A stretch of DNA of 64,000 nt from Salinimonas marina. GTDB taxonomy: Bacteria > Pseudomonadota > Gammaproteobacteria > Enterobacterales > Alteromonadaceae. Location: positions 2,726,501-2,790,500 of the forward strand of contig NZ_CP064795.1 of the NCBI RefSeq assembly GCF_015644725.1, read 5' to 3'. Made by a program: the position numbers and the translations under genes. Numbering within the stretch: position 1 is the first letter of the stretch; each line of letters begins with the position of its first letter. Shown one piece after another: positions 19,600-29,436 of this stretch. Under the pieces are notes generated by a model. That model was not told the DNA's origin. It searched no databases and saw only the letters and a list, made by a program, of their open reading frames with translations.

Positions 19600-19630
19600 C
19601 TAAAAAGCAGGCATTAAGCCTGCTTTTTAG
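19600..19630 (-). terminator. rho-independent terminator after cheW
   Basis: A 13-bp stem CTAAAAAGCAGGC (19600-19612) with a 5-base loop; the minus-strand 3' arm itself carries the T-run. It lies 17 bases after the cheW stop. Confidence 0.88.
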
Positions 19631-19646
19631 TAAATTCGCAAGTCAC

Positions 19647-20138
19647 TTATAATCCTGACAATTCATCCCACTCATCATCAGATAACAGCTTATTCAGGTC
19701 GACCAGAATCAACAATTCGCCGTCGCGATTACTTACCCCCTGGATAAACTTGGCACTTTCTTCGGTACCAACATTAGGCGCGCTGTCTATTTCAGATGAT
19801 TTTAAGTACACCACCTCAGCCACGCTATCCACCAGAATACCTACAACCTGCTCATCGGACTCAATAATAACAATCCGGGTATTGTCGGTGATATTGCTGG
19901 GCGGCAACCCAAAGCGCGATCGTGTATCGATGACAGTGACGACATTACCACGTAAATTAATAATACCCAGCACATATTCAGGCGCGCCTGGAACAGGGGC
20001 AATTTCGGTATAACGAAGCACTTCCTGTACCTGCATTACGTTAATACCATAGGTTTCATCACCTAACCGATAGGTCACCCATTGCAACACTTCATCATTG
20101 TTGTCGGGGGTATTATTTATTGCTCTTTCTTCGTTCAT
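19647..20138 (-). CDS. cheW: chemotaxis coupling protein CheW
   Basis: A 163-residue CheW domain protein that links receptors to CheA in polar arrays. Family features include YGINVMQVQEVLRYTEIAPVPGAPEYVLGIINLRG and VVTVIDTRSRFGLP. It is the last gene before a strong terminator, downstream of parP with a 23-base gap. Position and content match the cheW of Vibrio/Pseudomonas-type flagellar clusters. Confidence 0.97.
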   Translation of the reverse strand: MNEERAINNTPDNNDEVLQWVTYRLGDETYGINVMQVQEVLRYTEIAPVPGAPEYVLGIINLRGNVVTVIDTRSRFGLPPSNITDNTRIVIIESDEQVVGILVDSVAEVVYLKSSEIDSAPNVGTEESAKFIQGVSNRDGELLILVDLNKLLSDDEWDELSGL

Positions 20139-20161
20139 GAACCTGCTCCGATTGCCGGGTA

Positions 20162-20907
20162 CTAACCTTGACTTCCCAGCCCTTGGTTAAGCATTGAAAT
20201 TAACTGATGTACATTCAACAATGCACACATTCTATCTTTTACCATCCCTGCCAGCCAGGGCCGTTTGCCGGTAACTTCCCGCCACTTAATCTCAGTTTTC
20301 GACAAAGTAACCGTATTTACCAATTTGTCACTGGCTAGCCCCCAGGAGCTATCGCCTAACATTATAAGATACTGATAGTTTAGCTGATCAGCCAGGGCGT
20401 GATTGTATTTTTCTGGCATTACCCACATCGCCGTATCCACCACACTAATTTTTTCTTCCCGATGGAGCATCACACCTTTAAACCAGGCAGGCTTGCCGAT
20501 TAATGGCCCGGTTTTCCCCAGCCGGTGAATGCCGCCCAGGGTTATAAGCGGTACCGCCAGCGTCAGCCCCCCACTTCAAAAAACAATGCCTGAAAACGCT
20601 CAGGAAGATGTTCCTGCAAGCTACTATTTTCGACCGCTACCGGCTCAGGGGCTGGCATCGCTTCAAATTGCTCCAGCAGGGTCTCTTCATTTTCTTCAGG
20701 TATGGGCTGGGCAGAGGGGCTTGCCATCGCTTCACTTGCACAAACCTTTTCAACCTCTAACTCTGTCTCTTGCAGCTGCAGGGCCGCCGCTTCTAATAAC
20801 CGGGCTGTGGAGGCCGTGGCCTGCACAGGATCTTCAGGTTCACTCAATAACCCATCCAGATAGTCGGCCACCACCTTTTCATTAGCAAATGGGGTACCTT
20901 TACTCAT
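20162..20907 (-). CDS. parP: ParP-like CheW-domain protein, frameshifted
   Basis: In polar flagellates ParP couples the ParA-like ParC to CheA through a CheW-like C-terminal domain. Here the N-terminal part (about 110 residues, acidic and Gln/Ala-rich) ends in FQALFFEVGG, followed by a stop. One extra G in the run complementary to the six C at 20567-20572 continues the frame into LTLAVPLITLGGIHRLGK and then MLHREEKISVVD, giving 248 residues with a CheW-like domain. The start overlaps parC by 8 bases. Family assignment rests on domain type and position between parC and cheW; the frameshift is probably a sequencing indel. Confidence 0.8.
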
Positions 20908-21679
20908 TTACAGGGTCCAACTCTAAAACCTTTAGTAACAGACGGTAAGCGGCTACCCCACGGGTTTTGGGGTACAGCACCGACGCCGGCAACTGCTGCA
21001 GGCTGGCATCCCTGAAATGCGTATCCACCGGAATCATCCCCTGCCATACCTCTTCGCTGTAGTCGGACATCAGTTTCGCCTGGGCCTGAATTGCTGCCCG
21101 TGTTCTCTTATCAAACATGGTGGGTACCACAATGGTGTCAAACTGCTTATTTAACGAGCGGCTCATCATGGTCAGTGTATGCATCATCCTATCGAGCCCT
21201 TTTAACGCCAGGAACTCGGTTTGCACCGGCACAATAACCTTGTGACAAGCCGCCAGCGCATTCACCATCAAAACCCCCAGCACAGGCGGACAATCCAGTA
21301 ATACATAGTCAAATTCATCGGTGACACAACTAAGCGCTTTTTTAAGCATCAGCCCCATTCCTGGCGCGTTGCCCATCTGGCGGTCCAGGGTTGCCAGCGC
21401 CATGGTGGCGGGCAACACAAATAACCCATCCACCTTGGTAGGTGACAAACAATCAAGAACCTTATCGGCGGTAACCGGCTCTTTGTTAGTAAAAATATCG
21501 TAAACCGATAAGGTTTGTCCTTCGGCCTCTATGCCAAAATAATAACTCAGCGACGCATGAGGATCGGTATCTATCAATAACACACGGTATCCAGCCTGAG
21601 CCAGTAAACCACCAAGCGTCACTGTGGTAGTGGTTTTGCCCACCCCACCTTTTTGATTGGCGATGGTCCAGATCTTCAT
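20900..21679 (-). CDS. parC: ParC, ParA-like ATPase for polar chemotaxis array placement
   Basis: A 259-residue MinD/ParA ATPase. The deviant Walker A motif is QKGGVGKTTTTVTLGG near residue 9, and the second lysine-containing ATPase motifs follow (VLLIDTDPHASLSYYFG and YVLLDCPPVLGVL). In Vibrio the equivalent ParC recruits chemotaxis arrays to the old pole via ParP. Neighbours cheB upstream and parP/cheW downstream match that locus, which separates it from chromosome or plasmid partition ParA proteins. The gap to cheB is 26 bases. Confidence 0.92.
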   Translation of the reverse strand: MKIWTIANQKGGVGKTTTTVTLGGLLAQAGYRVLLIDTDPHASLSYYFGIEAEGQTLSVYDIFTNKEPVTADKVLDCLSPTKVDGLFVLPATMALATLDRQMGNAPGMGLMLKKALSCVTDEFDYVLLDCPPVLGVLMVNALAACHKVIVPVQTEFLALKGLDRMMHTLTMMSRSLNKQFDTIVVPTMFDKRTRAAIQAQAKLMSDYSEEVWQGMIPVDTHFRDASLQQLPASVLYPKTRGVAAYRLLLKVLELDPVNE

Positions 21680-21705
21680 CCTAGTGTCTATACCCGTGCA
21701 TGTGG

Positions 21706-22839
21706 CTACACTGCCATTTCAGTAATAATGCAGTCAGCCATATTTTCGATACCAATACTTTTCTGGGCAAGCCCTTCTTTAGCGATAGCCTGAGGCATGC
21801 CATACACCACCGAAGAAATCTGATCCTGGGCCCAGATGCTGGCTCCGCCTTGACTTAACAAGCGACATCCTTCGCGTCCATCCGCGCCCATGCCCGTTAA
21901 AATAACTCCCAGTACCTGCCCACCAAAGATATTGGCAAGACTGGTAAAGGTCACATCCACACTGGGGCGATAGGTAGCCGGATTGTCGGCATCATCAATA
22001 ATACGTAATACCGGCTGGGGCCCCCGGTGCTCCACGACCATTTGCTTACCGCCTGGCGCAAGATAAGCCCAGCCAGGTTTCAGTTCATCGCCATCGGCAG
22101 CTTCTTTAACACGAATGTTGCATTGACTGTCCAGTCGCTGCGCAAACGCATTGGTGAAGGTACCCGGCATGTGCTGGACCAGAATAATAGGCGTTGGAAA
22201 AGTGGCAGGTAAGCGCGCAAGCACTTTGTGCAGCGCCACCGGCCCACCGGTCGAAGCACCTATGGCCAGACACGCGTATTTTTTTCCTGAACGAGTCACA
22301 CTGGATACGGTAGGCAAAGTTACACTGTCCTGGCGGCCGCTAAGCATCGTAGAGCTGCGAAAAAAACTATGACGGGGTGCATTGGCGGGCATGTCCGGGG
22401 CCCGGTTACTGCGACTAGGTATAGTGCGGCTAAGACTGCCTTTGCGCCGGGCCAGCAAGCGCACTTTAGTACGCAAAATGCCAGACACCTGGCGTCGATC
22501 CTGGGCGATATCTTCAAACCGTTTTGGCAAAAAATCTAATGCCCCGGCTTCAAGGGCATCCAGGGTCGCCTGCGCGCCCTGGTGAGTTAATGAAGAAAAC
22601 ATCAGAATCGGCACCGGCCGCCTGGTCATAATTGCTTTTACCGCGGATATACCATCCATTACCGGCATTTCCACGTCCATCGTCACTACGTCCGGGGCAC
22701 ACTTTATCAGCATATCCAGGGCTTCCTGGCCATTCCGGGCTTCGCCTACAATTTCCAGCTCGCGGTCCTCGCTGAGTATTTCACGTACACGACGACGGTA
22801 AAACGCAGAGTCATCGACAATCAGTACTTTAAAGACCAT
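21706..22839 (-). CDS. cheB: chemotaxis response regulator protein-glutamate methylesterase CheB
   Basis: A 377-residue CheB that removes methyl groups from receptors for adaptation. N-terminal receiver domain (LIVDDSAFYRRRVREIL, phospho-acceptor Asp in VTMDVEMPVMDG), a linker of about 60 residues rich in Ser/Arg, then the methylesterase domain with the catalytic Ser in IGASTGG, His in LVQHMPG and Asp in GMGADGREGC. The linker is longer than in enteric CheB, usual for CheB of polar flagellates. It sits between cheA and parC in the operon. Confidence 0.97.
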   Translation of the reverse strand: MVFKVLIVDDSAFYRRRVREILSEDRELEIVGEARNGQEALDMLIKCAPDVVTMDVEMPVMDGISAVKAIMTRRPVPILMFSSLTHQGAQATLDALEAGALDFLPKRFEDIAQDRRQVSGILRTKVRLLARRKGSLSRTIPSRSNRAPDMPANAPRHSFFRSSTMLSGRQDSVTLPTVSSVTRSGKKYACLAIGASTGGPVALHKVLARLPATFPTPIILVQHMPGTFTNAFAQRLDSQCNIRVKEAADGDELKPGWAYLAPGGKQMVVEHRGPQPVLRIIDDADNPATYRPSVDVTFTSLANIFGGQVLGVILTGMGADGREGCRLLSQGGASIWAQDQISSVVYGMPQAIAKEGLAQKSIGIENMADCIITEMAV

Positions 22840-22868
22840 GTATGGGTAATTCCTTGGACGCCCGATTG

Positions 22869-25136
22869 TCAGTTTTTGCGAGCGTAACGTTTTAGCAAGC
22901 TGGGAACATCCAGTATCAGTGCGATACCACCATCAGAAGTAATCGTGGCCCCGGCCATGCCAGGTGTACCCTGTAGCAATGCATCCAGCGGTTTAATCAC
23001 CACTTCTTCCTGACCAATCAAGGCATCAACAACAAACCCCACCTGCTGGGTGCCAATCTGAACCACCACTACATGACCCTTTTCCCGGTCAATATTGGTG
23101 GTGCCGCGGGTCAACCAGTCGCCCAGAAAAAATAATGGGATAGCTTTAGAGCGGACAATCAACGTAAGCTGACCATCGACCGTATTGGTTTTGGTAATGT
23201 CCATATTGATGATTTCACTGACCGCGCCCAACGGTAATGCGAAGGTTTGCTTACCAACGACAATCATCAGCGTGGGCAAAATAGCCAGGGTCAGAGGGAC
23301 TTTGATTTCTAACCGGGTACCTTTACCCAGTTGCGAGTCGATATTGATTGTGCCATTAAGCTGGTTGATTTTGGTTTTCACCACATCCATGCCAACGCCA
23401 CGACCGGAGATGTCACTGATTTCAGTTTTGGTGGAAAAGCCCGGGGCAAAGATAAGATTGAAGGCATCTACATCCGACATTCTGGCTGCAGCATCTGCAT
23501 CCAGTACCCCACGGCTGATGGCAATGTCTTTCAGCTTATCCGGATCCATGCCTTTACCATCATCGGCAATGGTCAGCAGGATATGGTCGCCTTCCTGGGA
23601 AGCCGAAAGTCTGACGGTCCCCATGCGTGCTTTGCCAGCGGCCTGGCGTTCATCCGGCATCTCGATCCCATGGTCCACCGAGTTTCTGACCAGATGCACC
23701 AACGGATCAGCCAAAGCTTCCACCAGATTTTTATCCAGATCGGTGTCTTCACCTTCCAGCTCAAGGGTAATTTCTTTTTTCAGGCTGCGCGCCAGATCCC
23801 GCACCACCCGGGGAAAGCGACCGAACACTTTTTTGATCGGCTGCATACGGGTTTTCATTACCGCTCCCTGCAAATCACCGGTCACCACATCCAGATTAGC
23901 AATGGCTTTGGACATCGACTCATCACTGGTATTGATGCCCAGACTCAACAGGCGGTTACGCACCAGCACCAGTTCACCAACCATATTCATGATTTGATCA
24001 AGACGTTTGGTATCCACCCGAACGGTGGTTTCCGGCTGCTGACCCGCACCGCCAGATTTTTTATCGTCTTTTTTAGCCGGGGCGGGCGCCGGTTTCGCCG
24101 CTTCAGAAGCCGGTGATGCCGCAGTGGATGCTTGTTGCTGCCGTTTTGCCTGAGCGATAGCCGCCGTGGCATCTTCATCGACTTTCACTCTGGGCTTGGC
24201 CGGTGCGGCAGTCTCACCGGTATTCGCGACATCCTCCTCAGATTTGATGGTAGGCCCCTGCCCTTTACCATGCAATTGATCTAATAAGGCTTCAAATTCG
24301 TCATCGCTGATTTCATCGCCGCTCGCAGAAGCAGTGGCAGAGCTTGGTGTGGCACTTGCTGGCTGTGCAGCTTCAGCGGCAGAAAACTGGCCTTTACCGT
24401 GTAGCTCATCCAATAAGGCTTCAAACTCATCATCGGTAATATCTTCACCAGCCGGCGCTGACGTGGCTTTCACCGGTTTATTTTCGGTATTACTTACCGC
24501 CGTTTCCGGAGACGGAGACCGTCCTGGTGCGGCGGTGCCATGCAGCTCATCCAGCAGCTTTTCAAATTCATCTTCGGTGATCTCTTCAATACCGCCCTGG
24601 GCATCGGTGCTGCCGTGCATCGCTGCCACCTCTGGTGCGGTGGGTACCGGTTCTACCACATCCTGGGCAGAGTCATCCATATTCAGACCGCCCGCAGGGT
24701 GTTCGCCCATCGCCGCCGTGGCCCCAAATATATTTTCATCGGGAGACTCAGGATGACTGAGTTTGTGCAGAATCTCTACCAGGCCGGCATCGGCAGGTTC
24801 TAATGGTTCGCGTTGTTTGACCTTCTCAAACATAGCGACCACCACATCTGTGGCCTGCAATATGACATCCATCAGTTCGGGGGTCAGTGTTCGCTGGCCG
24901 TTTCGCATGGTATCAAAGACATTTTCAGCGCCATGACAAATTTCAACCAGCTCGGTCAACGCCAAAAAGCCCGCGCCGCCTTTAACGGTGTGATAGCCAC
25001 GGAAAATTGCGTTAAGCAAGTCACTGTCTTCTGGATGGTTTTCAAGATCGACCAGTTGTTCTTGTAATTGCTCAAGAATTTCACCCGCCTCGACCAAAAA
25101 GTCCTGTAAAATATCTTCGTCTAATTCAAACGACAT
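22869..25136 (-). CDS. cheA: chemotaxis histidine kinase CheA with triplicated acidic linker motif
   Basis: A 755-residue CheA. The Hpt domain has phospho-His49 (YHTVKGGAGF). Dimerisation, HATPase (LVRNSVDHGIE, DDGKGMDP, GRGVGMDVV) and CheW-like domains follow. Between Hpt and the kinase core is a long linker with three copies of a similar motif, EITEDEFEKLLDELHG, DITDDEFEALLDELHG and EISDDEFEALLDQLHG, at roughly residues 183, 230 and 274. In Vibrio a CheA linker region (LID) binds ParP, so these copies are candidate ParP-binding sites. It is 12 bases from cheZ. Confidence 0.97.
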   Translation of the reverse strand: MSFELDEDILQDFLVEAGEILEQLQEQLVDLENHPEDSDLLNAIFRGYHTVKGGAGFLALTELVEICHGAENVFDTMRNGQRTLTPELMDVILQATDVVVAMFEKVKQREPLEPADAGLVEILHKLSHPESPDENIFGATAAMGEHPAGGLNMDDSAQDVVEPVPTAPEVAAMHGSTDAQGGIEEITEDEFEKLLDELHGTAAPGRSPSPETAVSNTENKPVKATSAPAGEDITDDEFEALLDELHGKGQFSAAEAAQPASATPSSATASASGDEISDDEFEALLDQLHGKGQGPTIKSEEDVANTGETAAPAKPRVKVDEDATAAIAQAKRQQQASTAASPASEAAKPAPAPAKKDDKKSGGAGQQPETTVRVDTKRLDQIMNMVGELVLVRNRLLSLGINTSDESMSKAIANLDVVTGDLQGAVMKTRMQPIKKVFGRFPRVVRDLARSLKKEITLELEGEDTDLDKNLVEALADPLVHLVRNSVDHGIEMPDERQAAGKARMGTVRLSASQEGDHILLTIADDGKGMDPDKLKDIAISRGVLDADAAARMSDVDAFNLIFAPGFSTKTEISDISGRGVGMDVVKTKINQLNGTINIDSQLGKGTRLEIKVPLTLAILPTLMIVVGKQTFALPLGAVSEIINMDITKTNTVDGQLTLIVRSKAIPLFFLGDWLTRGTTNIDREKGHVVVVQIGTQQVGFVVDALIGQEEVVIKPLDALLQGTPGMAGATITSDGGIALILDVPSLLKRYARKN

Positions 25137-25148
25137 CTGCCGGCTCCC

Positions 25149-25898
25149 TTAAAAACCTAAGCTGGACAAAAGATCGTCCACATCATCCTGGCCTTTCACC
25201 ACGTCGTCGCGTTCTGCGGCGTTAACAATTGGCCCTTCAGCTTCGACACTACTTTTTTCTTGTTTTTTGTTTTCTGTAGCTGGCTGTTCAGTTTCCGGCT
25301 CACCAAATACCGTAAGCATGTGTACCAGACTGTCTTCAACTTCTTTAACCAGTTCGATAACCCGTCGAATTACCTGACCCGTCAAATCCTGATACCCTTG
25401 TGCCATCAGCACCTCGGTTAACAGACCGGTCAGTTTTTCTGACTCCGCAGCCGCGTTATTCAATAAGCCATCCAAGTCGCTGCATAGCACCTTAAACTCA
25501 GCGACATCAATTTGCCGCGTCATCAGCTTTTTCCATTCCGGCATAATGGTATTAATGCGCTCGGATAAGCTTTCAGCGATAGGCATGCTGGCTTCCACCG
25601 CATCCATGGTGGTATTCGCAGCTTTTTCGGTTTCTTCGATAACGTAGGTCAGACGGGTTTGCGCGTCGGGGATATCATCATTGGCTAAGCCCACAATACG
25701 CTCATCCAGCTGGAAGCTGTTGAGCGCATCGTGCAACTGGCGGGTTAATTTTCCCACTTCGGCAAAAAGTTCGATAGACTCTTTGGTAGAAATGGCTTCC
25801 AAAAGCTCGCGGGCGGCGACATTGTCACCTTGCTCAAGATGCACCACAAGTTGCCGGGCTTCTTCCAACGAGATAGGAACATTGACATTCGTTGTCAT
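25149..25898 (-). CDS. cheZ: chemotaxis protein phosphatase CheZ
   Basis: A 249-residue, mostly helical protein. The CheY-P phosphatase signature AQGYQDLTGQVIRRVIELV is near residue 170, with the catalytic Asp and Gln in QDLTGQ. The extreme C-terminus DDVDDLLSSLGF is the conserved CheY-binding tail. It switches off CheY-P. It sits between cheY and cheA. Confidence 0.96.
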   Translation of the reverse strand: MTTNVNVPISLEEARQLVVHLEQGDNVAARELLEAISTKESIELFAEVGKLTRQLHDALNSFQLDERIVGLANDDIPDAQTRLTYVIEETEKAANTTMDAVEASMPIAESLSERINTIMPEWKKLMTRQIDVAEFKVLCSDLDGLLNNAAAESEKLTGLLTEVLMAQGYQDLTGQVIRRVIELVKEVEDSLVHMLTVFGEPETEQPATENKKQEKSSVEAEGPIVNAAERDDVVKGQDDVDDLLSSLGF

Positions 25899-25934
25899 CC
25901 AGTATTCCTTTTTAATACCGTAAGAGCGTCGGGA

Positions 25935-26318
25935 TTAACCTAAGCGTTCAAAGATCTTATCTAATTTTTCTTTTAGCGTGGCAGCGGTAAAGGGCTTCAC
26001 CACATAGCCATTTACACCAGCCTGCGCTGCTGCCACGATTTGTTCTTTTTTTGCTTCGGCTGTGACCATCAAGACCGGCAGATGTTTTAGTCTGCCATCC
26101 GCACGGATGTTCTTGAGCAGGTCAATACCCTGCATGCCAGGCATGTTCCAGTCGGTTACCACGAAGTCGAAATCACCTTGCTGAAGCATGGGTAATGCTG
26201 TGTTGCCATCATCTGCTTCCTGGATGTTAGAAAACCCTAAATCCTTTAACAGGTTCTTTATGATTCGTCTCATAGTAGAAAAGTCATCTACCACAAGAAT
26301 TTTCATACTTTTATCCAA
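25935..26318 (-). CDS. cheY: chemotaxis response regulator CheY
   Basis: A single receiver domain of 127 residues. Starting at the TTG at 26318 it reads [16 protein letters not shown], with the phospho-acceptor Asp56 in VTDWNMPG and the conserved lysine in VVKPF. The TTG has GGAGG five bases upstream and gives the normal length; a GTG four codons further up (26330) is in frame but lies at that ribosome-binding site. CheY-P binds FliM/FliN to switch rotation. Confidence 0.96.
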   Translation of the reverse strand: MDKSMKILVVDDFSTMRRIIKNLLKDLGFSNIQEADDGNTALPMLQQGDFDFVVTDWNMPGMQGIDLLKNIRADGRLKHLPVLMVTAEAKKEQIVAAAQAGVNGYVVKPFTAATLKEKLDKIFERLG

Positions 26319-26366
26319 AATGGCCTCCACCGGGGATTAAATATTGTTGTTGTGTTTGTTGTTGTA

Positions 26367-27095
26367 TTAGCTATCGGCACGCCAGCTTTGCATTTTAGCT
26401 TTTAATTTCAGCATTGCCTGGCTATGAATCTGGCTGATCCTGGATTCACTGACATCCAGCACTTCGCCTATTTCGCGTAAGTTTAATTCTTCATCATAAT
26501 AAAGAGACAGCACAATCGCTTCACGTTCAGGCAAGGTCGTAATAGCATGCGCCAACGCCTTCTGAAACGCGCCCTGCATCAAATCTTCCAAAGGCGAGTC
26601 ATTACCCTGATTGACTTCAGTGGTGATCACATCTTCGGACACGCCTAAATCTTCAATTCCCACCAGCTTACCGGCGTTGACCTCATTGAGCATCTGATGA
26701 TAGCTATCAAGGCTGACATCGAGCTTGGCGGCGATCTGGACATCACGCGCATCGCGCCCGGTTTCTTTTTCAACCTGGGCAATCGCTTCAGTGATCGCAC
26801 GACTGTTTTTGTGTACTGAACGTGGGGTCCAGTCACCTTTTCGAATCTCATCAAGCATGGCTCCGCGGATACGAATACCGGCGAATGTCTCAAAGCTGGC
26901 GCCTTTCGACCCATCGAAATTTTTTGCTGCTTCCAACAACCCAATCATACCGGCCTGAATCAGATCATCCACCAGCACACTGGCAGGTAACCGGGCCATC
27001 AAATGATGGGCAATTCGCTTAACCAGTGAAGCATGACGCTCTACCAGTTGCGTTTTACTGGATTGCTGTTGGTAGGCAGCGGCTTTGCTATTCAA
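26367..27095 (-). CDS. fliA: flagellar sigma factor FliA (sigma-28)
   Basis: A 242-residue sigma factor with region 2 (LVKRIAHHLMARLP, LLEAAKNFDGSKGASFETFA), region 3 and region 4 (LPEREAIVLSLYYDEELNLREIGEVLDVSESRISQIH). It directs late flagellar and chemotaxis genes. The start overlaps the flhG stop by 4 bases. A low-complexity TTG/TGT stretch lies between its stop and the cheY start. Confidence 0.97.
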   Translation of the reverse strand: MNSKAAAYQQQSSKTQLVERHASLVKRIAHHLMARLPASVLVDDLIQAGMIGLLEAAKNFDGSKGASFETFAGIRIRGAMLDEIRKGDWTPRSVHKNSRAITEAIAQVEKETGRDARDVQIAAKLDVSLDSYHQMLNEVNAGKLVGIEDLGVSEDVITTEVNQGNDSPLEDLMQGAFQKALAHAITTLPEREAIVLSLYYDEELNLREIGEVLDVSESRISQIHSQAMLKLKAKMQSWRADS

Positions 27096-27958
27096 CGTTG
27101 CGTTCCTGTTGCTTTATGCGAAACCAGTTGCTCGATGAAAAATTCCAGATGGCCGCCTGGCTGATTCGGGATCGGCCAACGCATGGCTTTGGTCGCCAGC
27201 TGTGAAATAGCCACGGCGGCGGGTGAGCCGGGGTACGCATCCACAATAGAAGTTTGTTTGCGTACCGCCCGACGAATATTTTCATCGAAGGGGACGGTGG
27301 CGACCAGCTCCAGCGCGACATCCAGGAAGCGTCCGGTAACTTTGGACAACTTACTGAATAGCTCATGGCCTTCGCGGGTGTCGCGCACCATATTCGCCAC
27401 GATTTTAAATCGGAAAACCCCATGTTCGCGGTTCAGAATTTTAATCAGGGCGTAAGCATCGGTCAGGGAGGTGGGCTCATCGCACACCACCACCATGATA
27501 TCCTGAGCTGCTTTGGAGAAGCTCAGCACCATATCTGAGATGCCCGCTGCGGTATCCACAATCAATACATCGACCTGCGAACGTAATTCGCTAAAGGCCC
27601 GAATAAGGCCGGCATGTTCGATGGAAGACAACTCGGTCATGGATTGCGTACCCGACGTAGCCGGCGCAATCTTGATACCGTGAGGGCCGGTGACCAGTAC
27701 TTCATCTAACGTACATTCACCAGAAAGCACATGCGAAAGATTGCGCTCCACACGCAGCCCCAACATGACATCCACATTCGCTAACCCCAGGTCCGCGTCT
27801 AACACCATGACGCGCTTGCCCTGCTTGGCCATTGAGATGGCTGTGTTGAGCGTAATGTTGGTCTTCCCTACACCACCTTTACCACCGGTAACGGCGATAA
27901 CTTTGATTAATTGTGACTGATTCATCTTTCGTAAGCTACTCGCTTGATCTTCAATCAT
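27092..27958 (-). CDS. flhG: flagellar number regulator FlhG (FleN), MinD-like ATPase
   Basis: A 288-residue MinD/ParA-type ATPase. The N-terminal MNQSQLIKVIAV is followed by the deviant Walker A TGGKGGVGKTN. FlhG limits flagellar number, in relatives by binding FlrA/FleQ and by stimulating FlhF. Because a methionine at MNQSQ lies ten residues in, a shorter start is possible. Its position directly after flhF and before fliA, with 4-base overlaps on both sides, is typical. Confidence 0.96.
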   Translation of the reverse strand: MIEDQASSLRKMNQSQLIKVIAVTGGKGGVGKTNITLNTAISMAKQGKRVMVLDADLGLANVDVMLGLRVERNLSHVLSGECTLDEVLVTGPHGIKIAPATSGTQSMTELSSIEHAGLIRAFSELRSQVDVLIVDTAAGISDMVLSFSKAAQDIMVVVCDEPTSLTDAYALIKILNREHGVFRFKIVANMVRDTREGHELFSKLSKVTGRFLDVALELVATVPFDENIRRAVRKQTSIVDAYPGSPAAVAISQLATKAMRWPIPNQPGGHLEFFIEQLVSHKATGTQR

Positions 27959-29409
27959 ACTGCCTGTGCTGAGTTAACAAGGTTACTAGGGTTAGTATGA
28001 TTCAAACCGTACTTTTTATAAAGCTTTGCCGCAACCGATACTAAAGATTTTGCGTCAGCGACCTTTATATCTTCAGGCACTTGCTGACCATCGGTAACAT
28101 AGCTGACTGGCAAACTGTGTTCTATGGCTACGCTGAGCACTTCGCCCAGACTGTAACATTCATCTAGCTTGGTAAAGATGCACCCATCCAGCTTCACCGC
28201 ATCATAGGCATTTATAATACGCTGTAATGCCGGGTATTGGGTATTCGCCTGAGTAACCAGGTACTTTCTCACCGGTTGCATCTGCCCATGATCAAACTGA
28301 GAAAGCTGTTTTATCAGGCGGCTGTCACGCTGGCTAAACCCGGCGGTGTCAATTAATACCATGCGTTTGTGCCGTAACTGAAACAGCAACTCGGCCAACT
28401 CTTCACTGGACTGCGCCTTACGTACCGTACAGCCAATAATTTTGCCGTAGGTCGCCAATTGCTCATAGGCAGCGATACGGTAGGTATCAATGGTAATCAT
28501 CGCCACCTGGTCGGCGCCATATTTTTGTGCGTAACGCGCCGCCAGTTTGGCCACCGTGGTGGTTTTTCCGGTGCCGGTTGGGCCGACTAAGGCCACCGCC
28601 CCGGTTTGCGACAGAATATCATTACCCGCGACATGCATGCGATTAGCCAAAAGATTTAATAAGTACACCCAGGCTTCGCGTTCGTTGTATTGTTTGGGGG
28701 TGTAATGCACCAGCTGTTCGGATAACGACTGACTCAGGCCCATCCCCGCCAGGCATTTCATTAAATAACTATGCACCGGGTTTTGCTGATGCTGTTTGGT
28801 TTCCATCAGACCCGCCACCTGAAACTGGAGCACGTTACGTAATGACGCCAGCTCTTCTTTAATGGAGTCTAAATCACTGCTGCCACTGGCCGCGGAAGCC
28901 TGTGGCTGTCCGGTAAATTGCGTCGGTGAGTCATTGAACCTGGGCTCATCAATATCAAAACTAAAGTCACTGGTCGGTTCGCTGTAATGACGGTGCCCGG
29001 CGCTACGAGGGCTGCTCACCGGCGCTGCGTCTGGGCGCAGGCTGGGTGGTTCATTAAAAGCCGGTGCCTGAGACGCAGGCGCTACCGTGTTATCGGCTGC
29101 TGCGGCACGCGCTTCCTGCTGCTTTTGCAACAAGTCACGCAAACTATCCGGCCCATCATCGCCGATAATTTCACTTAAACTGGGCGTGGCATTTTTACTG
29201 CGACCCTGGGGCTGAGCTGAACCGCGCTGGGCGGCTGGCTTTGGGCGGGGCGCCAGTTTCGCTTCGGGCTCTTTGTCAAAAGCCGCTACCAGCTCAATAC
29301 CGTCGGCAACCTTGCGATTGGACATAATCACTGCATCGCTGCCAAGTTCAGCTTTAACTGCATTGAGCGCTTCGCGCATGTCTTTACCAAAAAAACGTCT
29401 GATTTTCAT
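27955..29409 (-). CDS. flhF: flagellar polar-placement GTPase FlhF
   Basis: A 484-residue SRP-family GTPase. N-terminal domain MKIRRFFGKDMREALNAVKAELGSDAVIMSNRKV, a low-complexity proline/alanine/serine linker (about residues 60-180), then the G domain with P-loop VGPTGTGKTTTVAKLAARYA and IDTAGFSQRD. FlhF marks the pole where the flagellum is built. It is 27 bases after flhA and probably cotranscribed. Confidence 0.97.
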   Translation of the reverse strand: MKIRRFFGKDMREALNAVKAELGSDAVIMSNRKVADGIELVAAFDKEPEAKLAPRPKPAAQRGSAQPQGRSKNATPSLSEIIGDDGPDSLRDLLQKQQEARAAAADNTVAPASQAPAFNEPPSLRPDAAPVSSPRSAGHRHYSEPTSDFSFDIDEPRFNDSPTQFTGQPQASAASGSSDLDSIKEELASLRNVLQFQVAGLMETKQHQQNPVHSYLMKCLAGMGLSQSLSEQLVHYTPKQYNEREAWVYLLNLLANRMHVAGNDILSQTGAVALVGPTGTGKTTTVAKLAARYAQKYGADQVAMITIDTYRIAAYEQLATYGKIIGCTVRKAQSSEELAELLFQLRHKRMVLIDTAGFSQRDSRLIKQLSQFDHGQMQPVRKYLVTQANTQYPALQRIINAYDAVKLDGCIFTKLDECYSLGEVLSVAIEHSLPVSYVTDGQQVPEDIKVADAKSLVSVAAKLYKKYGLNHTNPSNLVNSAQAV

Positions 29410-29436
29410 CGCAACCTCGTTACCAACGGTGTCAGA

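Noticed and set aside
23185..24116. Long plus-strand open frames (261 and 270 codons) opposite cheA
   Set aside because: They are antisense shadows of the conserved cheA reading frame, without protein family features.
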